From Lagopus muta (lineage: Eukaryota > Chordata > Aves > Galliformes > Phasianidae): 64,000 nucleotides of DNA. This document shows, piece after piece, positions 35,386-48,529 of this stretch. Location: positions 34,112,508 through 34,176,507 of the forward strand of contig NC_064439.1 of assembly GCF_023343835.1 (NCBI RefSeq), given 5' to 3'. The translations under genes were made by a program, and so were the position numbers. The notes beneath the pieces were generated by a model. It was not told the DNA's origin. It did no database searches and saw only the letters and a program-made list of their open reading frames with translations. How positions within the stretch are numbered: the stretch's first letter is position 1; every line of letters starts with the position of its first letter.

Positions 35386-38300
35386 GGAAGCCCAAACTTG
35401 TCAATGCTCCTGTGGAAGAGACCTTCTGAAGTGACAAGACAGATCCCATGGAGCAGAGCCCATGGAGTGGCTGAGCCCACGTCTCCCCAAGACTTTTGGT
35501 GGGCTCTGAGGCAGACCTGCACCAGCTAGTGAGAGGTTTTCCAGTAGACAGTTTTGCTCCAGATCTGATGACAGGTCATGTAGCAGCTCCCTTTGGCTTC
35601 CCTCTTCTCCTTTCCTGGCTCAGTGCCTTCCTTCCTTTTGCCTCCTCATGGCCTCTGTAGGACAGGGTCATAGAGAAGCCTTTTCCACCATTCCTACAGA
35701 GCCTGACCCTTTAGGTGAAAAGCTTGTCTTTGTGAGTTCTCAGTATTGCTTCATTCAGAGCAAACAGCTACTTTCTGCCTTTCTTTCCTTTTTTGGCCCT
35801 GGTCCTTAACCCAAGAGAATTAGCAGGAGCAGGGACTGCGAGCAGTGCCCTCCCAGAGCCTGCTCTCCTCTGTGAACTGGTGTCAGCCCTGTTGCACAAA
35901 GATCTGGCCATTCTGGAGAAGCACATGGGAAACAAAATTTGCATGAGGTAATACGTAACAATAAAACTCAGGTAACAGCAAGAAGTAAGCCTGAACTATC
36001 TCAACAGCTTTGTGGTTTGGTGCATGTTAAGATTTTGTTCAATATTAAGCATCACTCAGCCTGTTGGAGGCAGTTAATCTATCTCCATTTCATACCTTTC
36101 CTTAAAGCCAGCAACAATATGATGCAATATGATTGCAAAACTTTTGGTACTAAAGATCTCAAAGCGCTTTTCTATAGGCCACCAGTAGTGATACAGACAG
36201 GTTAAGAACATGCCAGGCAAGTACAACACTGGTGACTGGAGCCAGTATTCCCCAGGCAGGGAATACTTGGGAAAACAAAATGAGCTTGAAGTTTTTCTAT
36301 GTGAACCCTCCTGTTCTGTGAACTAATTCTTGTTTAGTCTACTGGGAACCATTGAACTAATTTCTAGGAGGTACTTAACTGAAAAGCCAGTTTGTTTGTT
36401 TTTCATTATGACAGATTGTATACTATCAAAAAAAAACTTTTGTTTTTCCCATTTCTCAGTTGGGAATTTACTGCTGATACATACACTGCATGTATTCCTC
36501 CCTGATATCATGCAATTACAGCCTTTTTTTTACTTCATTCCACATCTCTCTTTTGTCTCATAGAACTGGAAAGTTACTTTGTGCAGTGGAGGAAGAGAAT
36601 TACCATTTTTCCTTAAAATGCAAAACCAGCATTATGGGTGGTTTATTCAAGCCTTTGCTTCCACCATCTTTGCAGTCTACAGTCAAAGATCTCCTTTAGA
36701 TGCTCACAGCAGGACACTAATAGAGAAAATGTCTCAGCAAAACCGATTGTGCCATCAACAGTGGCAATTGCACAATGCAGCTTCTATGCTATGGCCACAG
36801 CTGAGAGTATTTGCATAAAAACCAAAATCTACTCAGACAAGATCAAGGAAAAAATACAGCTTATTTTTCGGTTGCTGTTGTATGCATTCTGTGTGGTTTT
36901 AGTGGCACAAGAACCATTGACAGGACTCAGAATTGATGTCACAAGAGGCACTTCATGTAGAAAATTGAGTAGCATTAGACAAAAGGAACAAACCAAAGCC
37001 TAAAGTGTTTGTGACTGAAAAACGGTTGCACTGGAGATTATTTATCCTATGGGACATATATATTTAACAACAATCAGCATTACTTTCTTTTGGGCACTCA
37101 AATTATGCACTGGCCAGAGTACAAGCACTGCTGCAAGGCTGCTCATTAGCTATTGTCTTCAACAGATGCACTGAAGGAAAGGGGATGGTTTGATCAAAGG
37201 CAAGGAGGTCAGAGAAATGCACAAAGACCGGAACTCTCTTACGACATTGTCATTCAGAGGGTTGAATTACATGTGACAAATCAGCATCTCATCTTCCTAA
37301 GCTTTGTACCTCCAAAATGAAACAGATGGGCTGTATCAGCTTCCTCCCACTGTTAAATGAAGATGAAGCATGCTGGCAGCTCCCACTGGCATACTGCTTT
37401 GAGGTCTGCAGGCTCCAAGAAACACAAAGGGTTAACATCGTTGAAGGCTGCATTTTTTCCATGTTCTGGTTTTAGAGAGAAGGGACATTTATTTTTAATA
37501 TTTTTCCATTTGAATTTTGTCTTAGTTTAGCATTTGAAGATGGACCTATATTAACACACTCTTTCATATTTAACTTTTACAATTCTCATTATGCTCACTA
37601 CATAGATAGGCACACAGTTTTGCCTTGAGGAGAGGACAACACATAAATGATAGCACACACTGGGCATTTCTGCTGTTGTATTTGTATTATAAAAACAAAA
37701 CACCATGTCTCTGTTGGCTGTGTACGTGATTTCAGGGCAACTAAGTCTGCATTAATTTAAACCTCTCTGTTTTATGTATTATACTATTTTTGAAGGAAAT
37801 AAAATTTGATACACAGCCCACTACTAATTGAAGTCAAAACTAACCTACAGATCTGCATTACAGTGTGATCTTCAAATGGATAAAGAGCAATGTAGGTTTA
37901 TACATTCATATATCTTGCTTAACACTGTTTACTTCCAGTAATGACTTCAGTGCAGTCAATCAATTTTTCCTCAAGCTTAAGGCTGCAGGTTATTTTGGAC
38001 TTATTCGGGCATCTTCCAAATAAAACAAAGACAGCTGACCATAAAGAACATGGTAGTCCCAGTGACATTATTAACATTTTGTCAGCAGAAGTGATAGAGG
38101 AGACAAATTCCAATGCAGCTTCAGGGAAAGAAGGCTGCATCTCTAGGTGCAGATGTAGCTAAGGAGGAGCGTGAGCTTGGAAATAATTGTGCTGTAATCT
38201 CTTTACAACGACATGGTCGCATGGGATAGGAATACATTCTGGAAAAGGTGACTAAGAGCGGTGTGAACCTTCTCCATATCCCCTTGAAATTATGCAGGGA

Positions 38301-39632
38301 CTGGATGCACAATGTTGATCCCTATCACATCATGCTGAGGATGTAGTACTGAGGCTGACAGAAAGTGGCTGCTCGCAGCAGGGACAGAAGTGATTCCTCC
38401 TCGTGCTGATACCTCAGGGGTAGGCTATCTGTTCTCAGTGTGGAGCTGGCAAAGGAAAATAAATAAACGTTAAAAAGGCACACACAGTATGCAAACCAAA
38501 AAGAGGAAACTTACTCAAAGTGAGAACTAAGCGATTGCTGGAATCTTGTCTGTTTTTAAAAATAAAATCTTAGTCAGAGTAGGAGAAAGAGTATATTTAG
38601 AGCCAACAAAACAACCTGGCTTTCCTGGCTCTCTCCATGCACTATTTTGCCAGACTCCAGCTGAAACCACCCAGTTTTTCCCCTAGAAACAAACAACCCT
38701 GTTTGCTCCCAAATCTCAAAGAAAGCCTAATTTTCTTTAAGCTGCTAAAAAAACTTCCTGTGCCTTGAGTTAGCATTGTGTGCCAGGCTTCAGCGTGCTG
38801 AGAAATGAAAAAGTGCTTTGTAATGGAAAAGCCAGTTCATTCCTCACTATGTGGTGCCACAGTAATAAAAGAGAAAGTTTCAAACCTTCTTGTCTTAAAC
38901 AGGCCAGAAGGAACAGGGGATTAATTTAAAGAGTTCAGATGCAAGATCACTGTGATCAGAACTATGCTCTCCAGCCTTTTCCAGGCTCAGAAAACACTGT
39001 TTTCCTTGGTAATTCAGTGAACTGCATGATAGAAAGAGAAAGCTGCATAAAGCCACACACTGTTACAGAGTGGGAGGTTAATGAAGTTCATTTAACAGAC
39101 CAGTGGTGCAAACCTGTTATCAGATTGCTTGTGCAGCTCCCAGAAGGCTTAAGCAAATCTGGAAACTTAAACAGGTACTAGCATTTTGTTATGTGATTAT
39201 TAAAGCATCAGGATGCTTACAGCTCTCCTACAGCACAGCTAATGACCTTCAATAACTATGTGCTTTATCCAAGAAGGAGAACATTTTAGGGTACCTTATT
39301 TTGGTCAGCTAATTGAATTACTTTTGTCATCATTAAACATCTTTGGAAAACCTCAAGTCCTGTCCTCAACTGCTGCAGCATGTTGTGGATGAAGCAGGTG
39401 TTACGGTGAGCACGAAGGAGGACTCTTCCTCCTTCCCAGCTGAGAGGAACAGCACCTAATAGGGAGACCGAAAGCTTTCCAGCAGGCTGATGGCTGTGCC
39501 ACCCATAGGAAAGTGAAAAACAGCCAGGTCAGGTGGGACAAACTACTCCATAAAACATAGACGTTTTCAGTGGTATTTTATAGTGAGTCTCTGGCAAAAT
39601 CTGTAGGACTATCATTGTTACAGTTGGTGTTA

Positions 39633-39758
39633 CAGCCAGGCTCCATCCCTTCTGGTCACGCAGCTGAATTGCCTTCACCTGTTCTCCCATGGCTGACTCA
39701 GTGCTTGCCTCAGGTGATCAATCAGTGCTTCAGGCCATGACTCAACAGTTACCATACA
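39633..39758 (-). repeat. LTR-like dispersed repeat, copy 2 (partial)
   Basis: CAGCCAGGCTCCATCCCTTC, then CAGCTGAATTGCCTTCACCT, TGGCTGACTCAGTGCTTGCC and TCAGGCCATGACTCAACAGT match copy 1 at 19530-19652 almost base for base. The part of copy 1 with the TATA-like and donor-like sequences is missing. The TGTATGG end abuts the tail of the following CR1 exactly. Confidence 0.75.
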
Positions 39759-40265
39759 ATCATAGAATCATCAGGGAGGAAAAGACCTCCAGGATCATCC
39801 AGTCCAATTGTTCACCTACAGCAATATTTCTGTACAAAACCATGTTCCTTAATAAATCATCTAAACATTTCTTGAGCACCTCCAGGGACAAGGTTCCACC
39901 TCCCCCCTGGGCAGCCTGTTCCATGATCTAACCACTCTTTCGGAAAAGAAATTTTTCCATCCAACCTGAATCTCCCCTGGTGCAACTTGAGACCATTTCC
40001 TTGCTAGTAATGTGTGGGAAAAGGCTGACTCCCACCTCACCAGAAGTCCTTTCAGGTAGCTGTAGAGAGTGACAAGGTCTCCCCTGAGCCGCCTCTTCTC
40101 CAGACTGAACTACTCCCATTCCCTCAGCTGCTCTTCATAAGACTTGTGCTCCAGACCCTTCACAGCTTTGTTCCCATCTCTGGACACGCTCCAGGGCCTC
40201 AATGTCATACTTGTAGTGAGAGACCCAAAACTGAACACAGTACCTCGAGGTGCAGCCTAATCACG
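39759..40265 (-). mobile_element. CR1 LINE fragment
   Basis: It begins with one and a half tail units (ATCATAGAATCATC) and continues with GGAAAAGACCTCCAGGATCA. The reversed ORF2 C-terminal region follows, for example GACAAGGTCTCCCCTGAGCC and CTCCAGGGCCTCAATGTCAT, up to CCAAAACTGAACACAGTACC. It is co-linear with the CR1 at 16632-17140 but more decayed, and ORF2 is broken. Confidence 0.9.
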
Positions 40266-43200
40266 TGCCACTAACTCTCTGCCAGGTCACTCTCTGCACC
40301 ACCTAACCCTTGCAGTGTCAGCCTTTATCCTTCAGTGTGCCTTGCATGCTTTTGTATTTTTGTTTACTTATGAAATGCTCACTGCTAGTGCAGGCTTTGT
40401 CTCTGCAGTATGGTTTGTCCTGTTGTTGACCCCATGATGCAGAGAAACCAACAATACCTCTTCTGAGTCTTGGATCCAGACATCACAAACTACCCAGGAT
40501 TCAGGAGGACCTTAGCAAGCCTACAGCATTTTTATTGCCCTTGTTCTCCTAGCCTCTTCTTGACCCATGCCTCACTGACTCCACACTTGTCAGACAGCAG
40601 CTAAACATATTGCTGCATTCAAGTTCAGCATCTTGACTGACTCCATTTACCCACACCCTTCCCCATTAGATACAGCTTATGGAGTGAACATCTTCAGGGG
40701 GGTGTACCTTCCTCCAGCTGCTGTGGCCACCAGGCACAGACTTGCACTCACCTGGGTACACAGCCTGTGGCCTTCTTCAACACTGGGAACAGCTGCAGTT
40801 GGGATAAGATGGGGTCATGAAGGCAGAGCCTGAGACAGCATCTTTCTGCCCTGCTTGCAAGCTTTCTCAGCAGACAGAACAAAGTCAGTCACCTCACAGA
40901 CTGTATCCCTGCTTGCAGTATGCACCTTTCCCTCTCCGTATTCACCCAGCAGGCATGGGTTTATCATCTCTTGGATGGAATAAAGTCTTGCATTTTTGCT
41001 CCCCAAGGAGTCTGGAGCCAGAGCACACCCTGCGAGGACAGACATGCAAGCACTGAGGCAAGAAGCAGAAGGCTAAATCAGACAGCAAGGTTGGATCTCT
41101 GCAGACACCAAGGAAAACTGTCTCAGAGCATAGCCCAAGAGCAGGACATGCATGTGTAGCTCAGCTGCAGTCCTTCCCAGCACTAAACCAGCAGAGCCAG
41201 GTGGTCAGAGCAGCCCTTGGCAAGGTCCAGGGAGACAGAAGATGCTGCTGGTGCATAGCCCAGATATAGGTACCAGGAGCATTGTCTATAATAATATATT
41301 ACTTTTATTGGCCTAAACACAGCATTCTAGTTAAGACACTGTGTTTCACTTACATCTGGTGTTTACACAAGCCAGTGATTCTATGCCAGACAAATCCTGC
41401 ATAATTTCTTCAGTAAAGTGCAGTTTAAATAGCTGTCTGCAGCATTTCTTTGCCTTCTTGCTAAAGGCAATGGCTGGTTCTGTGGACAATAAAGAGGCAA
41501 TGACAGGTTCAACCTAATCTGTTCACTCACCCTTTTAAAGAAATGCCCAGGAACAAGCAACAATTTTATGTATGTTCAAAACTGGATGACTCAGTAAAGT
41601 CTTCAGCGTGGCTCCCTAACCATCTCTTTTTCATATGCTTCAAGAATGATAGCATATGGCATCCATGAAACTGGAGATTTAAAGCTGTTGAGGTTAGCTT
41701 TAATCTTATAGAACAGTATAAAAAACTCCTCAGCAAAGCTGTGAGGAGACACTCAAAGAACTTTAACAATATTGCTTAAATAGGAGTTGACTGAGTTATT
41801 CATTCCCTTTTTGGTCTGTTTCCTTGAAGCTGCCTACCTAAAATACCTTGATCTTTCTTTTTTCCTCCATGCCTTGTGGCTGAGGAAAATTAGTAATTTA
41901 AGGTTTATGGGTGGAGTGGGAGAGAGTATGTTCTGAAAACAGCTTCGTACTGCACTTCTGTGCATCCTATCTTCTCTTATTCCTCCTGCTCAGAAGTCTA
42001 TTACATGAAGAAACAGTCACTTCGACTACATGCAATGCTGTCTTTATAAAAACTAAGATGTGGATGTCAGAATGAAAGGAAAAAACAGAGTCATCATGCA
42101 ATTATTACACGTTTATATACCAATCTTGCTGGAAGGGAGGTGCTGCTGAAGGTGAAACTTACATTCTCTGTGCAAGTATTTAAAAGTAACTTAATGACCT
42201 CGGCTAAGATACTCAGAGCTCTTATTAAACTGCTGCTTTGCGGTGAAGAAAGATGTGCTGGTGTGGACAAGATTAGAGAATTAGGGTAAATTCATCCAGC
42301 TGTGTAGGAAGAAGACTTACATGAAACCATCTTCCATATCCATAGATAATTTATGAATAGAATGCAACTATCATTCTACAGTCTCAAATAGACACAGCTG
42401 GTTAGGCACACACAGCCTGCCATCCTAGCCAGCAGGGGAAGCATTTGTCTCTTGTTTCAAATTTGCTTTCTCTAAAGTTGATGGCACACTTGATGAACTT
42501 TACTAATTGCATTTTGGAAGGATGGAAAAGATCATTCAAGAAGGAAAAGGACCCATAAAAAACTGAAAACAAATACGGACATACAATTAGGCTGGATAAA
42601 CCTTAAAATGCTACAAACTCTTTGCATCTGCACCTGTGAGAGGAGATGGATCCCTGTTATGGCTGGAGTTTCATTTTTAAACCTTGAAGAGGAGTTCTAT
42701 GTGTGAACATCTTGAAAATACAGGTTATAAATGTGTTTAATGAGGCCTTAACTTCCTGTTAAGGGTAGTCCTCTGCACACCAGCATACTTGCAAACAGCA
42801 TCAGACTGACCCGCAAAGAGAAATGGCAAACAACATGCTGGGCTGTGACAGTGAGAGATCAGGCAACCATGGCAATAAGCTTGTTTGGGATAACCTTACA
42901 GCCAGAGATATTTTGGCTATAGAAGGACTCGCATCTTTGACTTGTATAGACTGAGCTTTTTGGGAATGGCGGCCCTAGGACTTATATTTGTCTCCCCACT
43001 ATCTGTTGGAATGGAAGTACCAGCCTGTTCCGCAGGTCCTCACTGCCTGTTTCTATCCATGCCTGTTTGGAAAGCAGCCCCTATATTTCCTGTGGGATTC
43101 AGTGCCATTTCTCTTGAAGCCCAGAGGCCACGAACCACAGTGCACTAACTCCTCTTAGCAACAGCTCTGTGACTTGCTGTACATAAAGTTCCTGTGCCAC

Positions 43201-46200
43201 AATTAAGTACCCTGCAGAAGCATGTCAGCTTTCTCCAAGAACAGTGGCAGCTCTGGTGAGCGGCATTACCATGCAGCAGGCAGACAAAAGCCTTTTAAAG
43301 GATCTTGGTAAGATGCAGTAGAATAAAAGAACCGAAGAAGAAAAAACCTGTCTCCAGCTTCCAATTAACCTGCCCCCAGCTGTCTTATCATGTTAATTTT
43401 ATATTTCACTTGTGTTAGATCAAGGGCAGTACAGATGGCTGAACTCAGCTGTGAGATGGCAGAATGGACCGAGGCATCCACAGCATGGCTCTCACCTCCC
43501 TGAAGCATGGGGAGTGGGTTCCTGTGGCTCAGCAGGTCAGTGAAGATTAATAAAGCAGTCAGCAGGTAATTATCACCCCCTTGTTAGCCCCGGTCCCAAA
43601 GGAATAAATTAAAGGAATAAAGTAGAAAGCAGCTGCAAGAGGAGCAGCGTGAGGCTGCATCTCCTTTTGCAGGGAAGAGGAAGAAGGGGGGCACCCTCCT
43701 GAAGGTTCCAGCTTGAAATCACTGATGGTTTATAGGAAGTTCCTCTCTGTGAGGGCAAGTGTTGCCATTTGTGCATTTTAGGCAGTTGAATTCACTAGTT
43801 CTTTTAGGGTCTAAGCATTTGCTAGCACTAAGTTTACAGAAAGCAAGATGATCTTCCTCCTTTAGTCACCGTAGGCATATCTGTCAGGTGCACTTCTCAG
43901 TCTGTAGATCCATCTACCCGACTTGGGGCTTGTGGCAAATGGGAGGCTTTAGAATGATTAGTAGTGCCTTTGAGACTACACCTCCTGAATGCATAAGTTT
44001 CATTAGCAGCAAAGACAGCAGGAACTCAATTAGGCATCTCTGCACAGATGTAGGCAGTGAAGACACGTCTCTCTCTGCACTGAGTTAAGGCAGGAGACGA
44101 ATTCCCAAAGAAGAGCACTTATGTGGTAGTGTTGTCATATTTGCAATCTGTTAATTGTTTCATCTCACTGTGGTGAAATAATGCAGAAAATAGTTTGGAC
44201 TAGTGCACTTTTAGGAAACACTGACCACAGCTGACAAGAGGCCACAAGTCACAATTTTGGCTGACATCAGAGCAGAATGAACAAAGAACACAACAGGTGT
44301 GCAGTTTTTAGGTGAGAGGCAAAGCGATGGCACAAAACAAAGCACAAAATGTGGAGGGGATGGATTCTCAACATCATGGGAAAGTAAAAAGTCTTAAAAA
44401 CAGCAGTGCTGGTTTCTCTTTTGCACTTTCATTATTAAAGATTGTTCTCCACTTAGTGGTTTTCCCCATCCACAGATAACGCACATTAACTTCTGAACTT
44501 GCAGCTGCAAAAAGGAAAAAGAAAAAAGAAAGCAATATTCACATAGATGGGAATGACAAAAACCTGGTGATGCATCTCTGTGTGCTTTGGCACCATTCTG
44601 ATATGTGCCACTTAACAGCCTTTCTCCTGTGAATGATCTCTTTATGGGATAGACAGGAGCACTTGGAGGGGTGGAGGCAGACCTATTGGTTGAGTCTCCC
44701 AATGGCAACAGGCTCTGGAGTACCTTTTCTTGTAGAGCTCAGCTATCCCCACCACAAGAAGAGCAGCCGCAGGGACAGCTGCACAGCAAGTTCCCCCTGG
44801 TGACACTTATTAAGATCTGACTTGATCTCCATTAGTACCTGGAGAGGAGCCAAACAACCCAGAATAGGCATTGTCCTGTCCTCCTGCACGCAGGCACGGC
44901 CTCTGTCTGCATCCTGCTGTGGCACAGAGCTACCTGCTATTGGAGAAAGCTGGCCTCCTTGCAGAAGCGTATTCGCATGCTGCTCTATCTCCACAGTCCT
45001 CTCAAGGCGATGGGCATCTGGCCTTGGGGAATGCCCAAGTATGTCTTGGGTTTATCAGCCGCCTCCTCCTTTTCTCAAAAATAGGTCTGTCTTTATGTCA
45101 GCTGCTAGTACAGGCCATTACCATCCTTGGCTGTTTATAGTTTTTTTTTTTTTTTTTTCCACTGGAACAAATCTGTAGACAGAAATCCAGAAATGGTTTA
45201 TTGAATAAATGAATTAAGATCATGTGTTCCTATGTGGCTGGAGAACTTTATAGTAAAAAAAAAAAAAAAGCAGGGCAGAAAAGGAAGTCAAAACACGACA
45301 TGAAGACATTTGATGGTAAAGCGATGCTGCAGAATGCCTTAAACTCCCAAGGGATGAATACAAGAACACTGTGAACTCCAGTTTTAAAGTGCAGTTCCTT
45401 ACACCTGAATCCACCTACTCCCAGGGCTTACATCCAAATGCCAAACAGCTAGGCTAAACTTCCAGCAAAGCCATCCTTGTAAAGAAAGCTAGTGTGGGGC
45501 ACCTTGATAACATTAATGGAACAAAGCTGTTTCTCCCTTTGCACATCACACTTTAAAATCACCTTTAAATGTCATTGTCTCACAGCAACAAATGTAGTCT
45601 GAAAGTCATAGCCAGAGACTTCAGAGGTCCCCTCTCCTCTCTTTCACCATGGCGAGTACAAATTCCCCAATCATGATGTATTCTTAACACTGACGTGCTA
45701 AGATGCCTGACAAATCTACATTCAGGACTTTCTGCAAGAGTTGTTTGTTTACAATAAAAGCCATCTCTTAGTTGCAGTCGTGCTGCTGAGTAAAACCGGA
45801 GCTGAATCTGCCAGCCACATCCATAAAGGACAAAGGTGTCCAAAGAGATTTTCCCTTTCCCATTAGAAAGCACTAAGAGAATATATTCTGCAGGGCTGGA
45901 TGCTGTTGAATCACACTAATTCATGAGGAGCTCAGTGTCACCACCAGGGCAACAACTGGCTTCGGTAGCACAGTTGTTGGCAGGTGCGAAACACAAAGGG
46001 ACTTTGGTCCGTTCTTACACTTCATGGCCTCTGGACCTCATTATTTCTGCTGTTTGACAGAAGGGTAATTAAAACTCCACTGTAAGAATAAAAACTTAGA
46101 GATTTGTTTAGAAAGCAGCATTCTCCTGTAGTATTGCTTTGCAGAGATGGGTGTTGCCCACCCGTTGTGTGTTTTTTTTGTTTGGAAAAGGCTCCAGAAG

Positions 46201-48085
46201 CAGCTCACTCCCCAAGAGCTCTGCAGAAGGTTGCACTAGAAACAGGCTCACTGAAAAGCAGCAGATTGATGGTGTTTTACTCATGGATCAACAAAATAGT
46301 TGAGATTTCAGTAAATTCACCTGAACAACTTCTTTTTTCTTGCCACTGCAAAATCTCCCATCCCTCCCTTCCTCTCTATCTATTAAACAACCTAAAAATA
46401 TCTCGGTGAGTGCAGTTGTACAGCAATGTGATATTTTTACCGCTACTTTCCCCTGATTACCCTTCCCTGTAGCTGCCCTATTTCACAATTACTTCCTGTG
46501 GCTCATGCTCTGTGCTGAGGGCTGTTTCTGCATACAGAGCTGCATGCCTACAGCAGGACCAGCCTGCCCCAGTGTTACCTCCAGCTGCTCCTGCTACCCG
46601 ATGCTCAGAGTGATGTGCAGAGCTGAGGGGAAGCACACCCCTTTCTGAGCTGGGAAGGTGCCTGCTGTGAAGATGCAGTGATGTCAGCGGCGAATAATTA
46701 AGTGATAATGTAATAATTGTGAGTTTGTGCTCCATTAAGTGAGCTCCTGCTGGCTGCTTAATGAGCAAACAAAAACTCAAACTCTATTAATGTTATTCCA
46801 GTAACATTAATTGTTAAAAAAAAACAACTCAGAAGTCCTTCGTGGTTATCATCTGGAAACACATGCCAAAGTGGAAATTGTGAACTATACCAGCGCTGCA
46901 TTTGGAAGTCTTAAAAGTTCATTTTCTTTTCAGAAGAGTGAAGAATGAGGTAACCATGCCGACAGGAGGGCTGCTTCTTCTCTGCAACATCTGGCTCCTT
47001 TGTTGCAAAAAGAGCAGCAATCGGGCTCCTCCTCCTGCACCAGGGCTGCAACAACTGCATCACAGAGCTGGCTTGTGTACATCAGAGAGATGAGGAGAGC
47101 CTAGAGGATCCTTATTTGAAAATATAATATGTGAAATTTATGAAGGATCTAAAAAAAACAAATGGGTGATATTGATGAAGCTGCAACAGTTTGGAAGAAG
47201 AAATCCAGAGCCAGAGTTGCCCACTGGGGCAGTGAGCAAGTGGAGCATCTTCCACCGAGCTTTGAGGTGAGACACAGCTGCTGCATGGGAACACATACAT
47301 CAGGGCTGCCCTGGGCATCTGGGACCTCGAATCACACACAGTGGTAAATCAGTACTACTGCTTTAGAAGTAAAGCCAGAAGAGTGCAGAGATCAATGCAA
47401 GGTTCAGGTTGCACACGAATGATGACATTCTCAACGCAACAAAGCAAGAGATGGCCCTTCTGCTTGAGCTTATGATCCATGGAAAGTCAGTAAAGCATAG
47501 ATTCTATTATTTTCCCTTGATGGTAACAAATGAAAAAGAATGGATGTAATGTCTACAGTTCAGTGCCCTAATTTCTAGAGGTCCGCTAGTTGAGGTGGGT
47601 CCTTTAACAAATCATTTTAACGGCCTTAAAATCTTTTTTTTTATGAAAAGGAACAAGTATTTTTTGTGTTTTCACTGATTTTACTTGAAACTCCTCATCA
47701 ACAAACATTACTCAGTGTGCAGAATTTACAGTCAAAGCATAAAGATACTTAAGAAATCTTTCCTAGAGAAACACAGGTTGTACTCAAGTAGCAGAGACAT
47801 ATCTAAGCCTAAGTTTAAAGACTTGGTACTCTATTAGGGAACTGAAACTTTGTACACCAAAAACATGAGCTACCTGTTATTTAATCTTGTAGTAACCTGC
47901 AGCAGTGATCTGGGTGTACCCTTATTTACTCCAACCAACAGGCTGAGGCTTACAGGAAACCCAGAAAGATAACATGCAAGAACAACATCTCCCTGCTTCC
48001 TGAAGGACACACTTGATAGTGCATCATCAAAGACATCCTCACCAGGTGATGTTTTCTCTGTTAAAAGTACCCTCATCTTGGATAG

Positions 48086-48118
48086 CCTTTTGGATAGTTT
48101 GCAATACTATCCAAAAGG
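48086..48118. repeat. Perfect 13-base inverted repeat
   Basis: CCTTTTGGATAGT (48086-48098) faces ACTATCCAAAAGG (48106-48118) across a seven-base loop, TTGCAAT. The stem is perfect but far shorter than a microRNA precursor. Confidence 0.9.
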
Positions 48119-48478
48119 GGAAGGCATTTTGTAAGAAACACAGTAGTAACAAACAAACAAAAAATTAGAAGGAAAGAACTGGGAAAAATGTCATGTAAAT
48201 TGTTGTTCCATTTATGTAGTTCTGTGCTCCAGAACAGGTTTTCAGGGGTGAGGTACACTGCAGCTTTAGGGAATGCTTTTGAACAGAGCTCTGCTGTAAG
48301 AACAACGCACCATCACAAAGATAGTCCTCTCATGCCTTGTCTTCTCCAGAACCCTCTCATTTCTTGCCTTCCCCAAAAGAAGTGAAAATCAAGACCAGCA
48401 AAATAATATTTGTGCCCTATGCTGAGTTCTGGCTTTATCTATGAGAAGACAAATAAAATGGAGATTAGGAGGTCCCTT

Positions 48479-48529
48479 AAAAGAAATGGAGGTCCATTTC
48501 TTTTTATGAGGAAAGATATCATATCTTTC
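48479..48529. repeat. Two adjacent perfect palindromes
   Basis: AAAAGAAATGGA (48479-48490) faces TCCATTTCTTTT (48493-48504) with only two bases between. Six bases on, GAAAGATAT (48511-48519) faces ATATCTTTC (48521-48529) with one base between. Such short spacers favour cruciform formation rather than a processed RNA hairpin. Confidence 0.9.

Larger units (their letters stand above)
33321..39632. other. Intergenic DNA
   Basis: No gene is recognisable. Simple repeats include T runs at 34613-34634 and 35359-35385. A 9-base hairpin, AGTATTCCC facing GGGAATACT, lies at 36244-36267. ORFs up to 166 codons cross the T runs and are not credible genes. Confidence 0.55.

Noticed and set aside
35022..35522. 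166-codon - strand ORF
   Set aside because: It spans a 27-base T run read as poly-lysine and has no coding character on either side.
48086..48118. microRNA precursor
   Set aside because: The 13-base stem with a 7-base loop is much shorter than a real precursor, and flanking arms do not extend the pairing.
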